A stretch of 64,000 bases of DNA from DASZQL01 sp964391865 (GTDB lineage Bacteria > Planctomycetota > Phycisphaerae > Phycisphaerales > UBA1924): assembly GCA_964391865.1 (NCBI GenBank), contig CAYMNQ010000003.1, forward strand, positions 434,001 through 498,000. Reading direction: 5' to 3'. This document shows, one piece after another, positions 23,810 to 32,178 of this stretch. Below the pieces are notes generated by a model. That model did not search any database and was not told the DNA's origin. It was given only the letters and a program-made list of their open reading frames with translations. Every line of letters starts with the position of its first letter. Positions within the stretch are counted from its first letter, which is position 1. The position numbers and the translations under genes are program-made.

Positions 23810-24931
23810 TCAGTGCGTGCAGCGTTTGCGGCGCATCGCGGGGTCGGCGGGGTCGAGCTGGGCGAGGAGTTCGGCGGCGCGGGGACCGGTGGTGCCGTCG
23901 CCGAAGGGGTGCGAGGAGCGTGAGAGGTCGAGCGCGCGGGCGGCGGCGATCGCTTGTTCGAGGGCCGAGGACGTCGGTTCGTCGATGTGGATCACGTTCT
24001 CGGACGTTTCGCGCCCGCCCTGGCGCGGTCCGATATCGATCGCCGGGAGGCGCAAGGCGGCGGCTTCGATCAGCGCGGCGGAGCTGTTGCCGATCAGCGC
24101 GCCCTTCGACGTCGCGAGGCGCTTGAGCAGCGCGATGAACGACGCGCGGGGCAGGTGGTGCTCGCGCGCGACACCCGGCGCGGCGGCGATGGCGCGGGCG
24201 ATGCCGTCGCGGCCGGGATCGTGGTTGGGCGAGAGGCAGAGCACGCGACGGCGCGCGAGGGCGCTGAGCACGGCGCGGGCGTCGCGCTCTTCGAGTTCAT
24301 TCGCGCGGCCGACGGGGTGCATGAGGAAGGCGAACTCGGGCGAGCCGAGCCGCGCGAAGTCGGCGTCGTTCATCGGCGTGATGGCGTTGAGCGCGTCGAT
24401 CGCGGGGGAGCCGATGACGTGGATGAACCGCTCCGATTCGCCCAGGCGCGCGATGCGGGCGGCGCTCTCGCGCGTGGCGGGGAGGTGCAGGTGCGCGAGC
24501 TTGGTGATCGCGTGGCGCATGGCTTCGTCGGCGACGCCCTCGGCGCGGTCCCCGCCGTGGAGGTGCGCGACGGCGAAACCGGCGATGCTGGCGGCGCTGG
24601 CGGCTGCGAAGGCTTCGATGCGGTCGCCCAGCACGACGAGCCAGTCGGGGTTTAGACCTTCGAGCGCGTCGGCAAATCCAGCGATGCCGCGGGCGGTGGC
24701 GCGGGCGTCGGCGAGCCGGCCGGTTTCGCCGGGCTGCTGCATCTCGACTCGGGCGGCGAGTTCGTAACGATCCGCGACTTCACGCCACGTCTCGGCGGGC
24801 GGAAGAAAGTGCGCGCCGGCGGCGATGACGCGGAGTTCGAGCGCCGGGTGCTCGCGCACGGCGTGCATCACCGGGTCGAGCAGGCCGAACTCAGCGCGCG
24901 TGCCCGTGACGATCGCGACACGACGCTTCAC
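23810..24931 (-). CDS. neuC: UDP-N-acetylglucosamine 2-epimerase (hydrolysing), NeuC type
   Basis: This 373-residue protein uses a GTG start whose GTGA overlaps the neuB stop codon (24928-24931). The N-terminus VKRRVAIVTGTRAEFGLLDP is characteristic of NeuC. LGDRIEAFAAA, HLHGGDRAEGVADEAMRHAI and GNSSAALIEAA are the conserved UDP-sugar and catalytic blocks. The enzyme converts UDP-GlcNAc (or a modified UDP/GDP-sugar in legionaminate routes) to the free 2-epimer and UDP, feeding NeuB. It is the last gene of the operon DUF115-fusion, neuA, neuB, neuC. The sequence does not distinguish a sialic from a legionaminic substrate. Confidence 0.93.
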   Translation of the reverse strand: MKRRVAIVTGTRAEFGLLDPVMHAVREHPALELRVIAAGAHFLPPAETWREVADRYELAARVEMQQPGETGRLADARATARGIAGFADALEGLNPDWLVVLGDRIEAFAAASAASIAGFAVAHLHGGDRAEGVADEAMRHAITKLAHLHLPATRESAARIARLGESERFIHVIGSPAIDALNAITPMNDADFARLGSPEFAFLMHPVGRANELEERDARAVLSALARRRVLCLSPNHDPGRDGIARAIAAAPGVAREHHLPRASFIALLKRLATSKGALIGNSSAALIEAAALRLPAIDIGPRQGGRETSENVIHIDEPTSSALEQAIAAARALDLSRSSHPFGDGTTGPRAAELLAQLDPADPAMRRKRCTH

Positions 24932-25956
24932 GAGATATCCCCCTCGCGCAGCGGCGTGTCGGCGTCGAGATCGCGCGCGGCCTTGCGGCCGAGGAGGGAC
25001 TTCAATCGCCACGGCTCGATCCCCGTGCCGGGGCGTTTGACGGCGAGGTCGGCGGCGACGATCGGTTCGCCGGCGCGGATGGCGCGGGTGGTGACGATGG
25101 ACTGACGCGAGACGGCGCGGACATCGCGCTCGATGTCGAGCACCGATTTGGCGCGCTCGCCCAGCATCGTGTGGGCGCGGCGGGCAGCGCTGGCGTACTC
25201 GGCGAATTGCGTGGGTTCGAGCGACGCGGCGTGGTCCGGGCCGCGGGCGGTGCGGCTGTAAGTGAGGTGCTTCTCGAGGATGCACGCGCCGGCGGCGACG
25301 GCGAGCGCGCCGGTTTCGACGAGCGTGGTGTGGTCGCTGTAGCCGACAGGGCGGTCGAGCTCCTCCGCGAGGCAGGCGATCGCGCCGAGGGCGGCGTGCT
25401 CAAAGGGCGTCGGGTAGGCGCTCACGCAGTGGAGGAACGCGGCGTCGTCGCACTGGTCGAGCCAGGCGGCGGCGCGCTCGATCTCGCCCAGTGTTGCCGC
25501 GCCGGTGCTGATGATCAGCGGCTTGTTGGTAGCGGCGAGCCGGTCGAGCAGCGGCTTGTTGATGATGTCTGGGCTGGCGGTCTTGTAGGCGTCGAAGCCG
25601 GCGCGCTCGGCGGTGTCGACCAGAGGCTCGCTGAAGACGGTGACGATTGCGTGGACCCGGCGCTCGCGGGCGCGCGCGACGCAGCGCGGCAGATCTTCGC
25701 CTTTCAGTTCGAGCCGGTGGAGCATCTCGATGGGATCGGTCTCGCCGGCGCGGGATTGATACGCCGCGAGTTTCGCGGCGCGACTCATCAGCAGGTCGGT
25801 GCGGAAGAACTGGAGCTTGACGGCGTCGGCGCCGGCGCCGGCGGCGGCGTCGATGAGCGACAGGCAGTTGTCGAGCGAGCCGTCGTGGTTTACGCCGATC
25901 TCGGCGATGACGTACGGCGGGCTGCTCGGGCCGATGAGGCGGTCGCGGATTCTCAT
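24928..25956 (-). CDS. neuB: N-acetylneuraminate / nonulosonate synthase, NeuB type
   Basis: This 342-residue enzyme condenses an N-acyl hexosamine with phosphoenolpyruvate to give a nine-carbon nonulosonic acid. The start ATG at 25956 overlaps the neuA stop by four bases (ATGA). The TIM barrel has YVIAEIGVNHDGSLDNCLSL, DAVKLQFF, YKTASPDIINKPLL, ISTGAATLGEIE, LHCVSAYPTP and VGYSDHT, all standard NeuB blocks. The C-terminal ~70 residues form an SAF (antifreeze-like) domain (VVTTRAIRAGEPIVAADLAVKRPG-type). It is translationally coupled on both sides. Confidence 0.95.
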   Translation of the reverse strand: MRIRDRLIGPSSPPYVIAEIGVNHDGSLDNCLSLIDAAAGAGADAVKLQFFRTDLLMSRAAKLAAYQSRAGETDPIEMLHRLELKGEDLPRCVARARERRVHAIVTVFSEPLVDTAERAGFDAYKTASPDIINKPLLDRLAATNKPLIISTGAATLGEIERAAAWLDQCDDAAFLHCVSAYPTPFEHAALGAIACLAEELDRPVGYSDHTTLVETGALAVAAGACILEKHLTYSRTARGPDHAASLEPTQFAEYASAARRAHTMLGERAKSVLDIERDVRAVSRQSIVTTRAIRAGEPIVAADLAVKRPGTGIEPWRLKSLLGRKAARDLDADTPLREGDIS

Positions 25957-26756
25957 CGGGGGCCTTCCGCCGTGAAGGGTTGAAGTGAAGAAGGCAGAGG
26001 TTGAGGAGTGACGGGCGGGACGCCCGTCCCACGAGTGCGGAAGAGCACCGCCTCTGCGACGAGCGCGTCGATCTCGCTGTCGATGTCGATGACGGAGCCT
26101 TCGGGGTTGATGATCCCTCGGCGATCGGTGCCGAAGAAGGCGTGCGGGCCCGGCGCGACTCCGGGGACTTCGAGACACAGCGCGCGCCGGGTGACGGCGA
26201 TGACGCCGCCGTCGGGGATGTGAGCGGGGGGGAGGTCTTGGCGACGGAAGACGTTGCGATTGAGGACGTTGCCCTGCCAGGGGCGTACGGTGCCGCGGTC
26301 GTCGACCACGGCGGTCCACCACGGGTGATTCTTGCCCACGGGCTGGTAGCTCTGCACGGAGTCCGCGCCGGTGCGCGTGAGCAGTTCGACGGCGCGCTCG
26401 ATCAGCCCGGCGGGGCGCACGGGAACGTTCGCGTAGAGGATGACGACGGGGTCGAGCGTGTCCTCCGCGAGTGAGCGCACGGCGTGGCGGGCGGCGTCAT
26501 CGATGGTCGCGGTGTCGCTCGCGAGTTCCGCCGGGCGCGCGATCGCGTCGATGCCCGCTTCGAGCGCGAGGCGTTGCAGCTCCGGGCTGTCGGTGGAGAG
26601 GGCGATGCGCGCGATCGCGCCGGCGTCGCGCGCGCGGCGGGCATCGTCGATGGTCCACTGCACGCAGGCACGCCCGGCGAGCAGGCGCGCGTTCTTGCCG
26701 GGCAGCCCCTTGCTGCCGGCGCGGGCGAGGATCAGCGCGAGTGCACGGCGTGGCAT
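25953..26756 (-). CDS. neuA: CMP-nonulosonate cytidylyltransferase, NeuA type, with repeat-derived tail
   Basis: This 267-residue protein activates the nonulosonic acid with CTP. The N-terminus ALILARAGSKGLPGKNARLL is the canonical R-x-GSKG-x-P-x-KN nucleotide-binding loop. STDSPELQRLA, YANVPVRPAGLIERA and the late DIDSEIDALVAEAVL are family blocks. The normal enzyme ends around there, but this one continues with RTRGTGVPPVTPQPLPSSLQ. That tail is encoded by a GACGGGCG/CGCCCGTC palindromic repeat and a degenerate heptamer run, and probably adds a disordered end. The start lies 13 bp after the stop of the DUF115 fusion gene, and its stop overlaps neuB. Confidence 0.92.
   Translation of the reverse strand: MPRRALALILARAGSKGLPGKNARLLAGRACVQWTIDDARRARDAGAIARIALSTDSPELQRLALEAGIDAIARPAELASDTATIDDAARHAVRSLAEDTLDPVVILYANVPVRPAGLIERAVELLTRTGADSVQSYQPVGKNHPWWTAVVDDRGTVRPWQGNVLNRNVFRRQDLPPAHIPDGGVIAVTRRALCLEVPGVAPGPHAFFGTDRRGIINPEGSVIDIDSEIDALVAEAVLFRTRGTGVPPVTPQPLPSSLQPFTAEGPR
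26010..26028. repeat. Palindromic repeat within the 3' end of neuA
   Basis: GACGGGCG, loop GGA, CGCCCGTC is a perfect 8-bp hairpin. Its translation GTGVPPV is a peptide often seen in repeat-derived ORFs of many genomes. Confidence 0.7.
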
Positions 26757-26769
26757 ATCGGTGACAGTT

Positions 26770-29700
26770 CTACCAGCCCGTCCAGAGTTCGGGCGGGCGG
26801 GCGGCGGGGCTCGCGCGGTGCGCGGCGAGCCGGCGCTCGACCACGCGCCGCCACAGGTCGGCGAGGGGTTCGCTGGTGATGGAGCCGGCGGTTTCGGGGT
26901 GATCGGGGTGCTCGCTGACGCGCACGCAGCCTGCGGCGTCGATCCACAGGCGCGTGCGCCAGTCGCGCTCGAACGCGGCGCGTGGTTTCTCGAAGGGCTG
27001 GATGCGCGCGCCGGGCTGCGGGCGGTCGAGCGGGTCGAGCACCGCGGCGCCGGCGAAGACGAGCGATCGATCGATGAAATTCTCGACGGCGTCGTAGACC
27101 TCGTCGCGGCGCGTGAGGCGCGGGACGACGTGCATCGGAGATCGGTTCTCAGCCCGGGCGGCGAGGACCGCTTCGACGTTGTTCATCACGCGCTCGAAGT
27201 CGGAACGCCCCGTGAGCTGCGCGTACGTCACCGCGTCGCCCGCGATGCAGTCGATGCTCAGCACGTCGGGCTCGGCGGCGAGGGCGAGCGCCGGGGCGTC
27301 GTCGCGGCGGAGCATCGTGCGCGCGTGGACGGCGAGGCCCGCGTCTTTCGCGGCGCGGATCAGGTCGCTCCAAGCGGGATGGTCCATCGCGTCGGCGGGT
27401 GACGATGTCGCGGCGCGGAGCGTGAGGGCGGCGTGCGGTGCGAATGATGCAATCGCCGAGATGATGCGCCGGGCGAGCGATTCGTCGATGAAGCGCCCCG
27501 CGTGATCGGCGAGTTCGAGCGTGATGAAGCCCGGCGCGGCGGGGGAGTGATCGCTGAGATGCGAGTGCATCGCGGCGACTATCTGATCGGCGCTCGCGCT
27601 CGCGCTCGCGGGGTTCAGGCCCGATGCCGCGAGCGCGGCTTCGAGCAGTTCGATCGAAGCCGTATCGGCGATGAAGCGCTGGGCGGCGGAGCGGACCAGC
27701 GGGTCGATCTGCACGCAGCAGGGCTTGGCGATCGGGTCCGCGCGGGCGCGGAGGGGCGTGTAGCCCAACAACGTGCCGATCGTCGCGTTCGAGTCGCCGG
27801 AGTTCTGAGCGGCGGCGAGGTCGCTGAGCAGCGGGCGAGCGATGAGCATGGGCGCGAGGCCCGGCGGCGCCTGCGTGAAGACCAGCGGGTTTGCGCCGGG
27901 GTTCTCGCGGTGGCGGGCGAGCAGTTCGCTTGCAAGCCGCGGGTCGATGAGGCACCAGTCAGCGCCGGCGAAGAGAGCCGCGTCGGCGTTGAGTTCGTCG
28001 AGCGCGCGGAGGATGAGCGGGGCGTCGAAGACTTCGTCGTGCGCGGTGAGCCCGGCGATGCCGCCACGCCAGGAATGGGGCGTGAAGCGGCGGGCGGCGG
28101 CGACGGCGGCGGCACGCGGGTGACGCTCGGCGCGGCTCACGCCGATGACGAGCGGGCGCGCGGGGAGCTTCGCCCCGGCGACGATCGCGCGGCAGGCGTC
28201 GGCATCGTCGGTGATGACCGCGATGTTCGAGAGACCCTCGGTGCGCGCGAGGCGTTCGAGCGTGAGCGCGAGAGCCGGGCGGCCAGCGAAGGGGCGCTGG
28301 GCCGAGCCGTCGAACGCGAGGATCACGCCGACGGTGCGCTGAGTCTTGGCGGCGGGGCGGTCGGCGCTGCTTGCCGAGGGGTCGTCCTTGGGCACGGCGT
28401 CGCGCGTACGGCGGGGTTTGCCTTCGAGGACGCCGATGGAGGCGCCGAGCAGGTCGTCGAGCACCTCGGCGGTCTCGCGCAGCCACTGCACGTTCATGAT
28501 GTCGCGCTCGATCTGCTTCGTCTGGCGCTCGACGGGCGAGAGGTCGGCGGCGAGCTCGATGGCGCGGTCCGCCTTGAAGCGCTTGAAGGTGCCGGTCTGG
28601 TTCATCTTCTGCACGAGCGTCCACGCGGGTTCGAGCGCCTTCACCTGATCGCGGAGTTGCTCGCTGCGCCCGATGAGGGCGTTGATCCTCGCGGTGTCGT
28701 GCTGGACGGCGATCATGCGCTCGAGCGTCGCGCTTGTCTCGAAGCACAAGCCGACGATGCGGCGGACATCGGTGCGGACCTTGGCGAGGTGCTTCTTCAG
28801 GCGCGAGACGCGGGCCGCATCGATCTGACCGCGGCGCGGGGCGTCCGGGATTGTCGGCAGCGGCGGGCGAGACGTGACGAAGCGGTCGAGCGCGTCGCGC
28901 AGCGGGAGCGGGTGGGTGTGGGCTTTGCGCACGCCGCCCTCGGTGGCGTCGATGACCGTCATGCCGCGCTCGGCGTCGGCGAGGAAATCGCGCTCGAACT
29001 GCGCGAGGTACGCGGTCATCTGGTCGTCGGCGTAGACCTTGCGCCCGAGTTGGTCGGTCTTCTCGTGCAGGTGCGAGCGCATGCGGACGATGCGTTGCCA
29101 TTCCATCATTTCGAGCGTGTTGAACGCGTTGAGCTCGGGGGCCCAGACGTCGTGGATCGCGGCACCGGCGGCGTAGTACTGCCCATCGGTGAACGCCAAG
29201 TCCTGCCCCACGAGCATCACCGGGTCGCAGCCGAGATGGCGTGCGAAGTAGTACGCGAGGTGCGCGACGGTCGCGCCCGGTTGGATCGTGCCGAGCGTCG
29301 GCGCGAGTTCAGCGCCGAGCAGGGTGTGATTGAAATCGTCGCTCACGAGCCGGATCGCACCGGGGAAGGCGTCGAGGATCGCGCCGTTGGCTTTGGGCTC
29401 GGCGACGAGCGTCACGCCGCGGACGTCATCGGCGGTGAGCCCCTCGTAGAAGCGCCGGCTGATCTCGTGATAGTCGAGCGCGGTGACGAAGTGGGGGCGG
29501 ATGCCGCGGGCGAGCAGCGGCTTGAGGACGGTCTGCACGGCGATGATGACGCAGCGCTCGTGCACGCGCGGGTCGCTGAGGAGTTCGATGTTGCGCGCCA
29601 AGCTCGGGCCGGCGGAGACGACGATCGCCGGAGCGCCGGCGAAGGCGCCCCGCAGGTCGTCGATGCCGGTATGCCCCCCGGCGCGCCCCGCGTACACGTC

Positions 29701-30405
29701 GAGGTTCATGAGCGCGTTGCGGATCGTCACGTCGGACTGCACCATCGTGGTGATGATGTGCGTGCGCATGGCGGCGACGGTGCGGGCCAGCGTCTCGCCG
29801 AAGGCGGGCGCGTGCGGCGACACGCGCGGCTCGCTGGCGGGGTGGCGCACGATCTCGACCCCCGCGGCGACGAATGCTTCGAGTCCGGAGAGCGTCGCGG
29901 CGAGCGAGGCGGCGTCTTCAGCGTCCACCGCCAGCAGCACGTTCCCGCCCGCGAGCCAACTGGTGCAGTCGATCGTCTCGAAGACCGCGCGGAGGAGCGC
30001 GACATCCGGTTCGTAGGCCAGCACGAAGCCCGTCCGGCGCAGGCGGTGCACGAGCGCTTCGATGTGATAGCCCAGCCCGAACCCCATGACCGCGATGGCG
30101 GCGGCGTCCTGGATGTTCACCGACTCGGCGAAGCGGCGCGCCTCTTCGCGCGGCTTGCGCCGACTGGCAAGCCAGCGCCCTGCGAGTTCGACGGTTGGCG
30201 CGCCGGGCTCGTCCGTCGGCTCGAAGCGCACGAACGCGGGCATCGCGCGGCGAATGCGGTCGGCGGCGCGCGGGCAGCGCCGCGCGACGAATGCGAGGTT
30301 GAGTTCCAGTAGCGCGGTCCCGGTCGGCGCGGCGCCAGTGCTCGGCGCGAGCCAGGAAGGATCACTCAACACGGCTTGGTTCGGCGATGTGGGGGCGACG
30401 GTCAT
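26770..30405 (-). CDS. DUF115 (Maf-type) glycosyltransferase fused to NTP-transferase-like and radical-SAM/SPASM-like domains
   Basis: This 1211-residue protein starts at the ATG at 30405 and is the first gene of the neuABC operon. Residues about 100-180 and 257-420 match Maf/DUF115 proteins (AIVVSAGPSLARNIELL, FVTALDYHEISRRFY, VMLVGQDLAFTDGQYYAAG). Maf proteins transfer pseudaminic, legionaminic or sialic acid to flagellin. A helical linker (520-665) follows. Residues 690-900 resemble a SpsF-type cytidylyltransferase (LERLARTEGLSNIAVITDDA, LFAGADWCLIDPRLASELL). Residues 955-1130 look like a radical SAM barrel and 1140-1200 like a SPASM tail, but the ELTDHCNxxC-type cluster site reads ELADHAGRF and no cluster cysteines remain. 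The last three assignments are by eye. Confidence 0.85.
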   Translation of the reverse strand: MTVAPTSPNQAVLSDPSWLAPSTGAAPTGTALLELNLAFVARRCPRAADRIRRAMPAFVRFEPTDEPGAPTVELAGRWLASRRKPREEARRFAESVNIQDAAAIAVMGFGLGYHIEALVHRLRRTGFVLAYEPDVALLRAVFETIDCTSWLAGGNVLLAVDAEDAASLAATLSGLEAFVAAGVEIVRHPASEPRVSPHAPAFGETLARTVAAMRTHIITTMVQSDVTIRNALMNLDVYAGRAGGHTGIDDLRGAFAGAPAIVVSAGPSLARNIELLSDPRVHERCVIIAVQTVLKPLLARGIRPHFVTALDYHEISRRFYEGLTADDVRGVTLVAEPKANGAILDAFPGAIRLVSDDFNHTLLGAELAPTLGTIQPGATVAHLAYYFARHLGCDPVMLVGQDLAFTDGQYYAAGAAIHDVWAPELNAFNTLEMMEWQRIVRMRSHLHEKTDQLGRKVYADDQMTAYLAQFERDFLADAERGMTVIDATEGGVRKAHTHPLPLRDALDRFVTSRPPLPTIPDAPRRGQIDAARVSRLKKHLAKVRTDVRRIVGLCFETSATLERMIAVQHDTARINALIGRSEQLRDQVKALEPAWTLVQKMNQTGTFKRFKADRAIELAADLSPVERQTKQIERDIMNVQWLRETAEVLDDLLGASIGVLEGKPRRTRDAVPKDDPSASSADRPAAKTQRTVGVILAFDGSAQRPFAGRPALALTLERLARTEGLSNIAVITDDADACRAIVAGAKLPARPLVIGVSRAERHPRAAAVAAARRFTPHSWRGGIAGLTAHDEVFDAPLILRALDELNADAALFAGADWCLIDPRLASELLARHRENPGANPLVFTQAPPGLAPMLIARPLLSDLAAAQNSGDSNATIGTLLGYTPLRARADPIAKPCCVQIDPLVRSAAQRFIADTASIELLEAALAASGLNPASASASADQIVAAMHSHLSDHSPAAPGFITLELADHAGRFIDESLARRIISAIASFAPHAALTLRAATSSPADAMDHPAWSDLIRAAKDAGLAVHARTMLRRDDAPALALAAEPDVLSIDCIAGDAVTYAQLTGRSDFERVMNNVEAVLAARAENRSPMHVVPRLTRRDEVYDAVENFIDRSLVFAGAAVLDPLDRPQPGARIQPFEKPRAAFERDWRTRLWIDAAGCVRVSEHPDHPETAGSITSEPLADLWRRVVERRLAAHRASPAARPPELWTGW

Positions 30406-30554
30406 GCGCGGCGAATGTCCCTTCCCGCCGGGCGCGTGTGGGGAGTATTCCCGCGGCGCGCGGCGCGCGGCGCGACCGCCCCGCACCGGCGGGGCGCGTG
30501 CCGACAGCGCAGATATCGGACCCGCGGGGAGGGGGGCTTCAGCGAAGATTCGCG

Positions 30555-30659
30555 GTGAGTTGGGAGTTTTGAGCTTGGGGCTTGGAGCCGGAGTCGTGGG
30601 GCGGATCGAAGCGGCTGCACTTCATTGTGGCTCCACGCTCAAAGCTCCAAACTCACAAC
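30555..30659. repeat. Heptamer arrays in inverted orientation
   Basis: GAGTTGG/GAGTTTT/GAGCTTG units at 30555-30600 are matched by complementary CTCAAAG/CTCCAAA units at 30631-30659, so the pair can fold as a hairpin. The right edge reaches the stop of the GNAT gene. Confidence 0.72.
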
Positions 30660-31147
30660 GCCTTCTTCAGCAGCCGGTGCGGGATCACGCCCCATTTGAG
30701 CGGTCCCTCGCCGATGTCGGCGTAGCCCTCACGGAGGTAGAAGTTCAGGGCGGCGACCCGGGCTTCCATCCAGAGCCGCTCGGCCCCGGCGGCGCGGGCT
30801 TCGTCCTCAATATGCCGGAGGAGGGCCTGCCCCACGCCCATGCCCCGGGCGGCGGGGTCCACGCTGAAGTAGCGGAGCTGCGACGATCGGCCCTTGGGGT
30901 GATCGGGCTGAAGGTCGAGCCGGGCGGTGGCGATGACGCCGACGACGGCGGCACCCGCTGGCGCGATCGCGGCGCGGTGCAGGATGGTGGCTCGGCCCCC
31001 TTCGGGTGTGCTCGGGGAATCGAGTTCGCTCGTGGTGCATGAGCGCGGCAGGTTGAATGGCTCGTAGAGGCAGCGGTAGCGGCAGTCGAGATACGCCGAC
31101 CACAGCTCGGCGGTGTCGGGCGCGCGGATGATGAGTCGTGGGGTCAC
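30653..31147 (-). CDS. GNAT family N-acetyltransferase
   Basis: This 164-residue acetyl-CoA-dependent acetyltransferase is placed at a GTG start at 31147 (VTPRLIIRAPDTAELW). A longer reading from 31198 would run into the inverted repeat at 31177 and is rejected. The acetyl-CoA loop is FSVDPAARGMGVGQALLRHIE at about residues 100-120, followed by WMEARVAALNFYLREGYADIG, the usual NxxAxxFYxxxGF-type helix. Substrate unknown. The last codons overlap a heptamer array. Confidence 0.85.
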   Translation of the reverse strand: MTPRLIIRAPDTAELWSAYLDCRYRCLYEPFNLPRSCTTSELDSPSTPEGGRATILHRAAIAPAGAAVVGVIATARLDLQPDHPKGRSSQLRYFSVDPAARGMGVGQALLRHIEDEARAAGAERLWMEARVAALNFYLREGYADIGEGPLKWGVIPHRLLKKAL

Positions 31148-31176
31148 GGCTTCAGGATAGCCTCGGAACTCGGGAC

Positions 31177-31281
31177 AACCACAGAGGCACGGAGACACAG
31201 AGGGAGCACAGAGAAGACAAAGTGTTGTTACTCAGAGCATCACTCTCTGTGCGGTCTCTGTGTCTCGGTGCCTCTGTGGTT
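31177..31281. repeat. Inverted repeat of CCACAGAGG type, copy 1
   Basis: Two near-complementary arms of about 38 nt (31177-31214 and 31244-31281), built on CACAGAGGCAC/GAGACACAGAG motifs, flank a short centre. Similar arms are at 54392-54580. Translated, they give the HRGTETQREHRE peptide familiar from spurious ORFs. Confidence 0.8.
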
Positions 31282-31306
31282 CAATTCGAAGACCTACAAT
31301 TCACGC

Positions 31307-31867
31307 ATGATCAACGAAACACTCCAGTCCCTCGCCGATCCCGGCGCTCGGCATGCGCTGTTCGTTCACTTTGTCGTGGCATTCGGAGCGCTGGGGTGGA
31401 TCCCCGTGCTGGCGCTGTTGATCGGCGGCTGCCGCGATAAGACGCTGAAGTTTGTGTGTCTGGCGATGTTCCTGATCCTGTCTCTGACGGCGGGGATCGC
31501 CGCCGGCGCCGGCGAGGAAGCGGAAGAAAACGCGCACTTATCGCTCCCGCCGCTCACACAGGTGGAGTCGGATTTACTCAACCGGCATGAAGAGCTGGGC
31601 GAGGGGGGTTGGATCTGGCCGCTGATCCCGGCGGTGCTGGTGGCGCTGACGCTCGTGCCGCCCGGTCCTGCGGGGGAGTTGAAGAAAGTGCGCGTGATCG
31701 CGGGCGTGCTGGCGCTGGCGGCGGCGCTCGGCGTGTCGGGGTGGATCGCGGTCACCGGGCACGTCGGCGGGCGGCTGGTGCATTTCCACGGCGTGGGGGT
31801 GCCGAACCGCGGCGCGGGAGAGGGTGATCCATCGCTGTCGACCGAGCCGATGGGCGAGCACGACTGA
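31307..31867 (+). CDS. DUF2231-like four-helix membrane protein
   Basis: This 186-residue protein starts MINETLQSLADPGARHALFV at the ATG at 31307. The four hydrophobic segments are HFVVAFGALGWIPVLALLIG, FVCLAMFLILSLTAGIAAG, WPLIPAVLVALTLVPPG and VIAGVLALAAALGVSGWIAV. HFVVAF near the N-terminus and GHVGGRLVHFHGVGV at the end are the His-containing signatures of the DUF2231 family, which is thought to relate to heme or redox membrane proteins. Function is otherwise unknown. It has no obvious operon partner. Confidence 0.8.
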   Translation: MINETLQSLADPGARHALFVHFVVAFGALGWIPVLALLIGGCRDKTLKFVCLAMFLILSLTAGIAAGAGEEAEENAHLSLPPLTQVESDLLNRHEELGEGGWIWPLIPAVLVALTLVPPGPAGELKKVRVIAGVLALAAALGVSGWIAVTGHVGGRLVHFHGVGVPNRGAGEGDPSLSTEPMGEHD

Positions 31868-32178
31868 GCCGCTGTCAGGCCCGTCTGCCGCTGAAGAGGA
31901 GCCACCGATGGCCCAGATGGACCCCGATGGTTCGGGATCGATCCGCGGCTGAGTTCTTCATGGCACTTGCTTTGATCTGGGCTGGACTGTGGGTGAGCTG
32001 TGGCAGTTCCGATTTGATTGAAGTGAATCGGAAACAGCACCGGCAAGCGGATTTTTCGCGGGTTCTTGGGCGATTTTTCGGTGTCGGCGCGGACAGATCG
32101 CGGGGTGTACGCCTCCATCACGCGGCGGATCGGCTACCATCGTTCCTCTTTTCGCACCCTTCGTGGAAGATCGCTCAC
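31868..32178. other. Intergenic region with a possible 14-codon micro-ORF
   Basis: After the DUF2231 gene there is AAGAGGAG followed, 6 bases on, by an ATG at 31908 that opens MAQMDPDGSGSIRG and stops at 31952. It could be a leader peptide or chance. The rest of the 311 bp shows no clear feature. Confidence 0.35.

Noticed and set aside
27502..30312. A 936-codon open frame on the plus strand opposite the Maf fusion gene
   Set aside because: It has shadow-frame composition (RGGG, DEAVERVA) and no motif, and it overlaps a gene with clear DUF115 blocks.
31138..31440. Short ORF reading HRGTETQREHRED
   Set aside because: It is the translation of the CCACAGAGG inverted repeat, a well-known source of spurious proteins.
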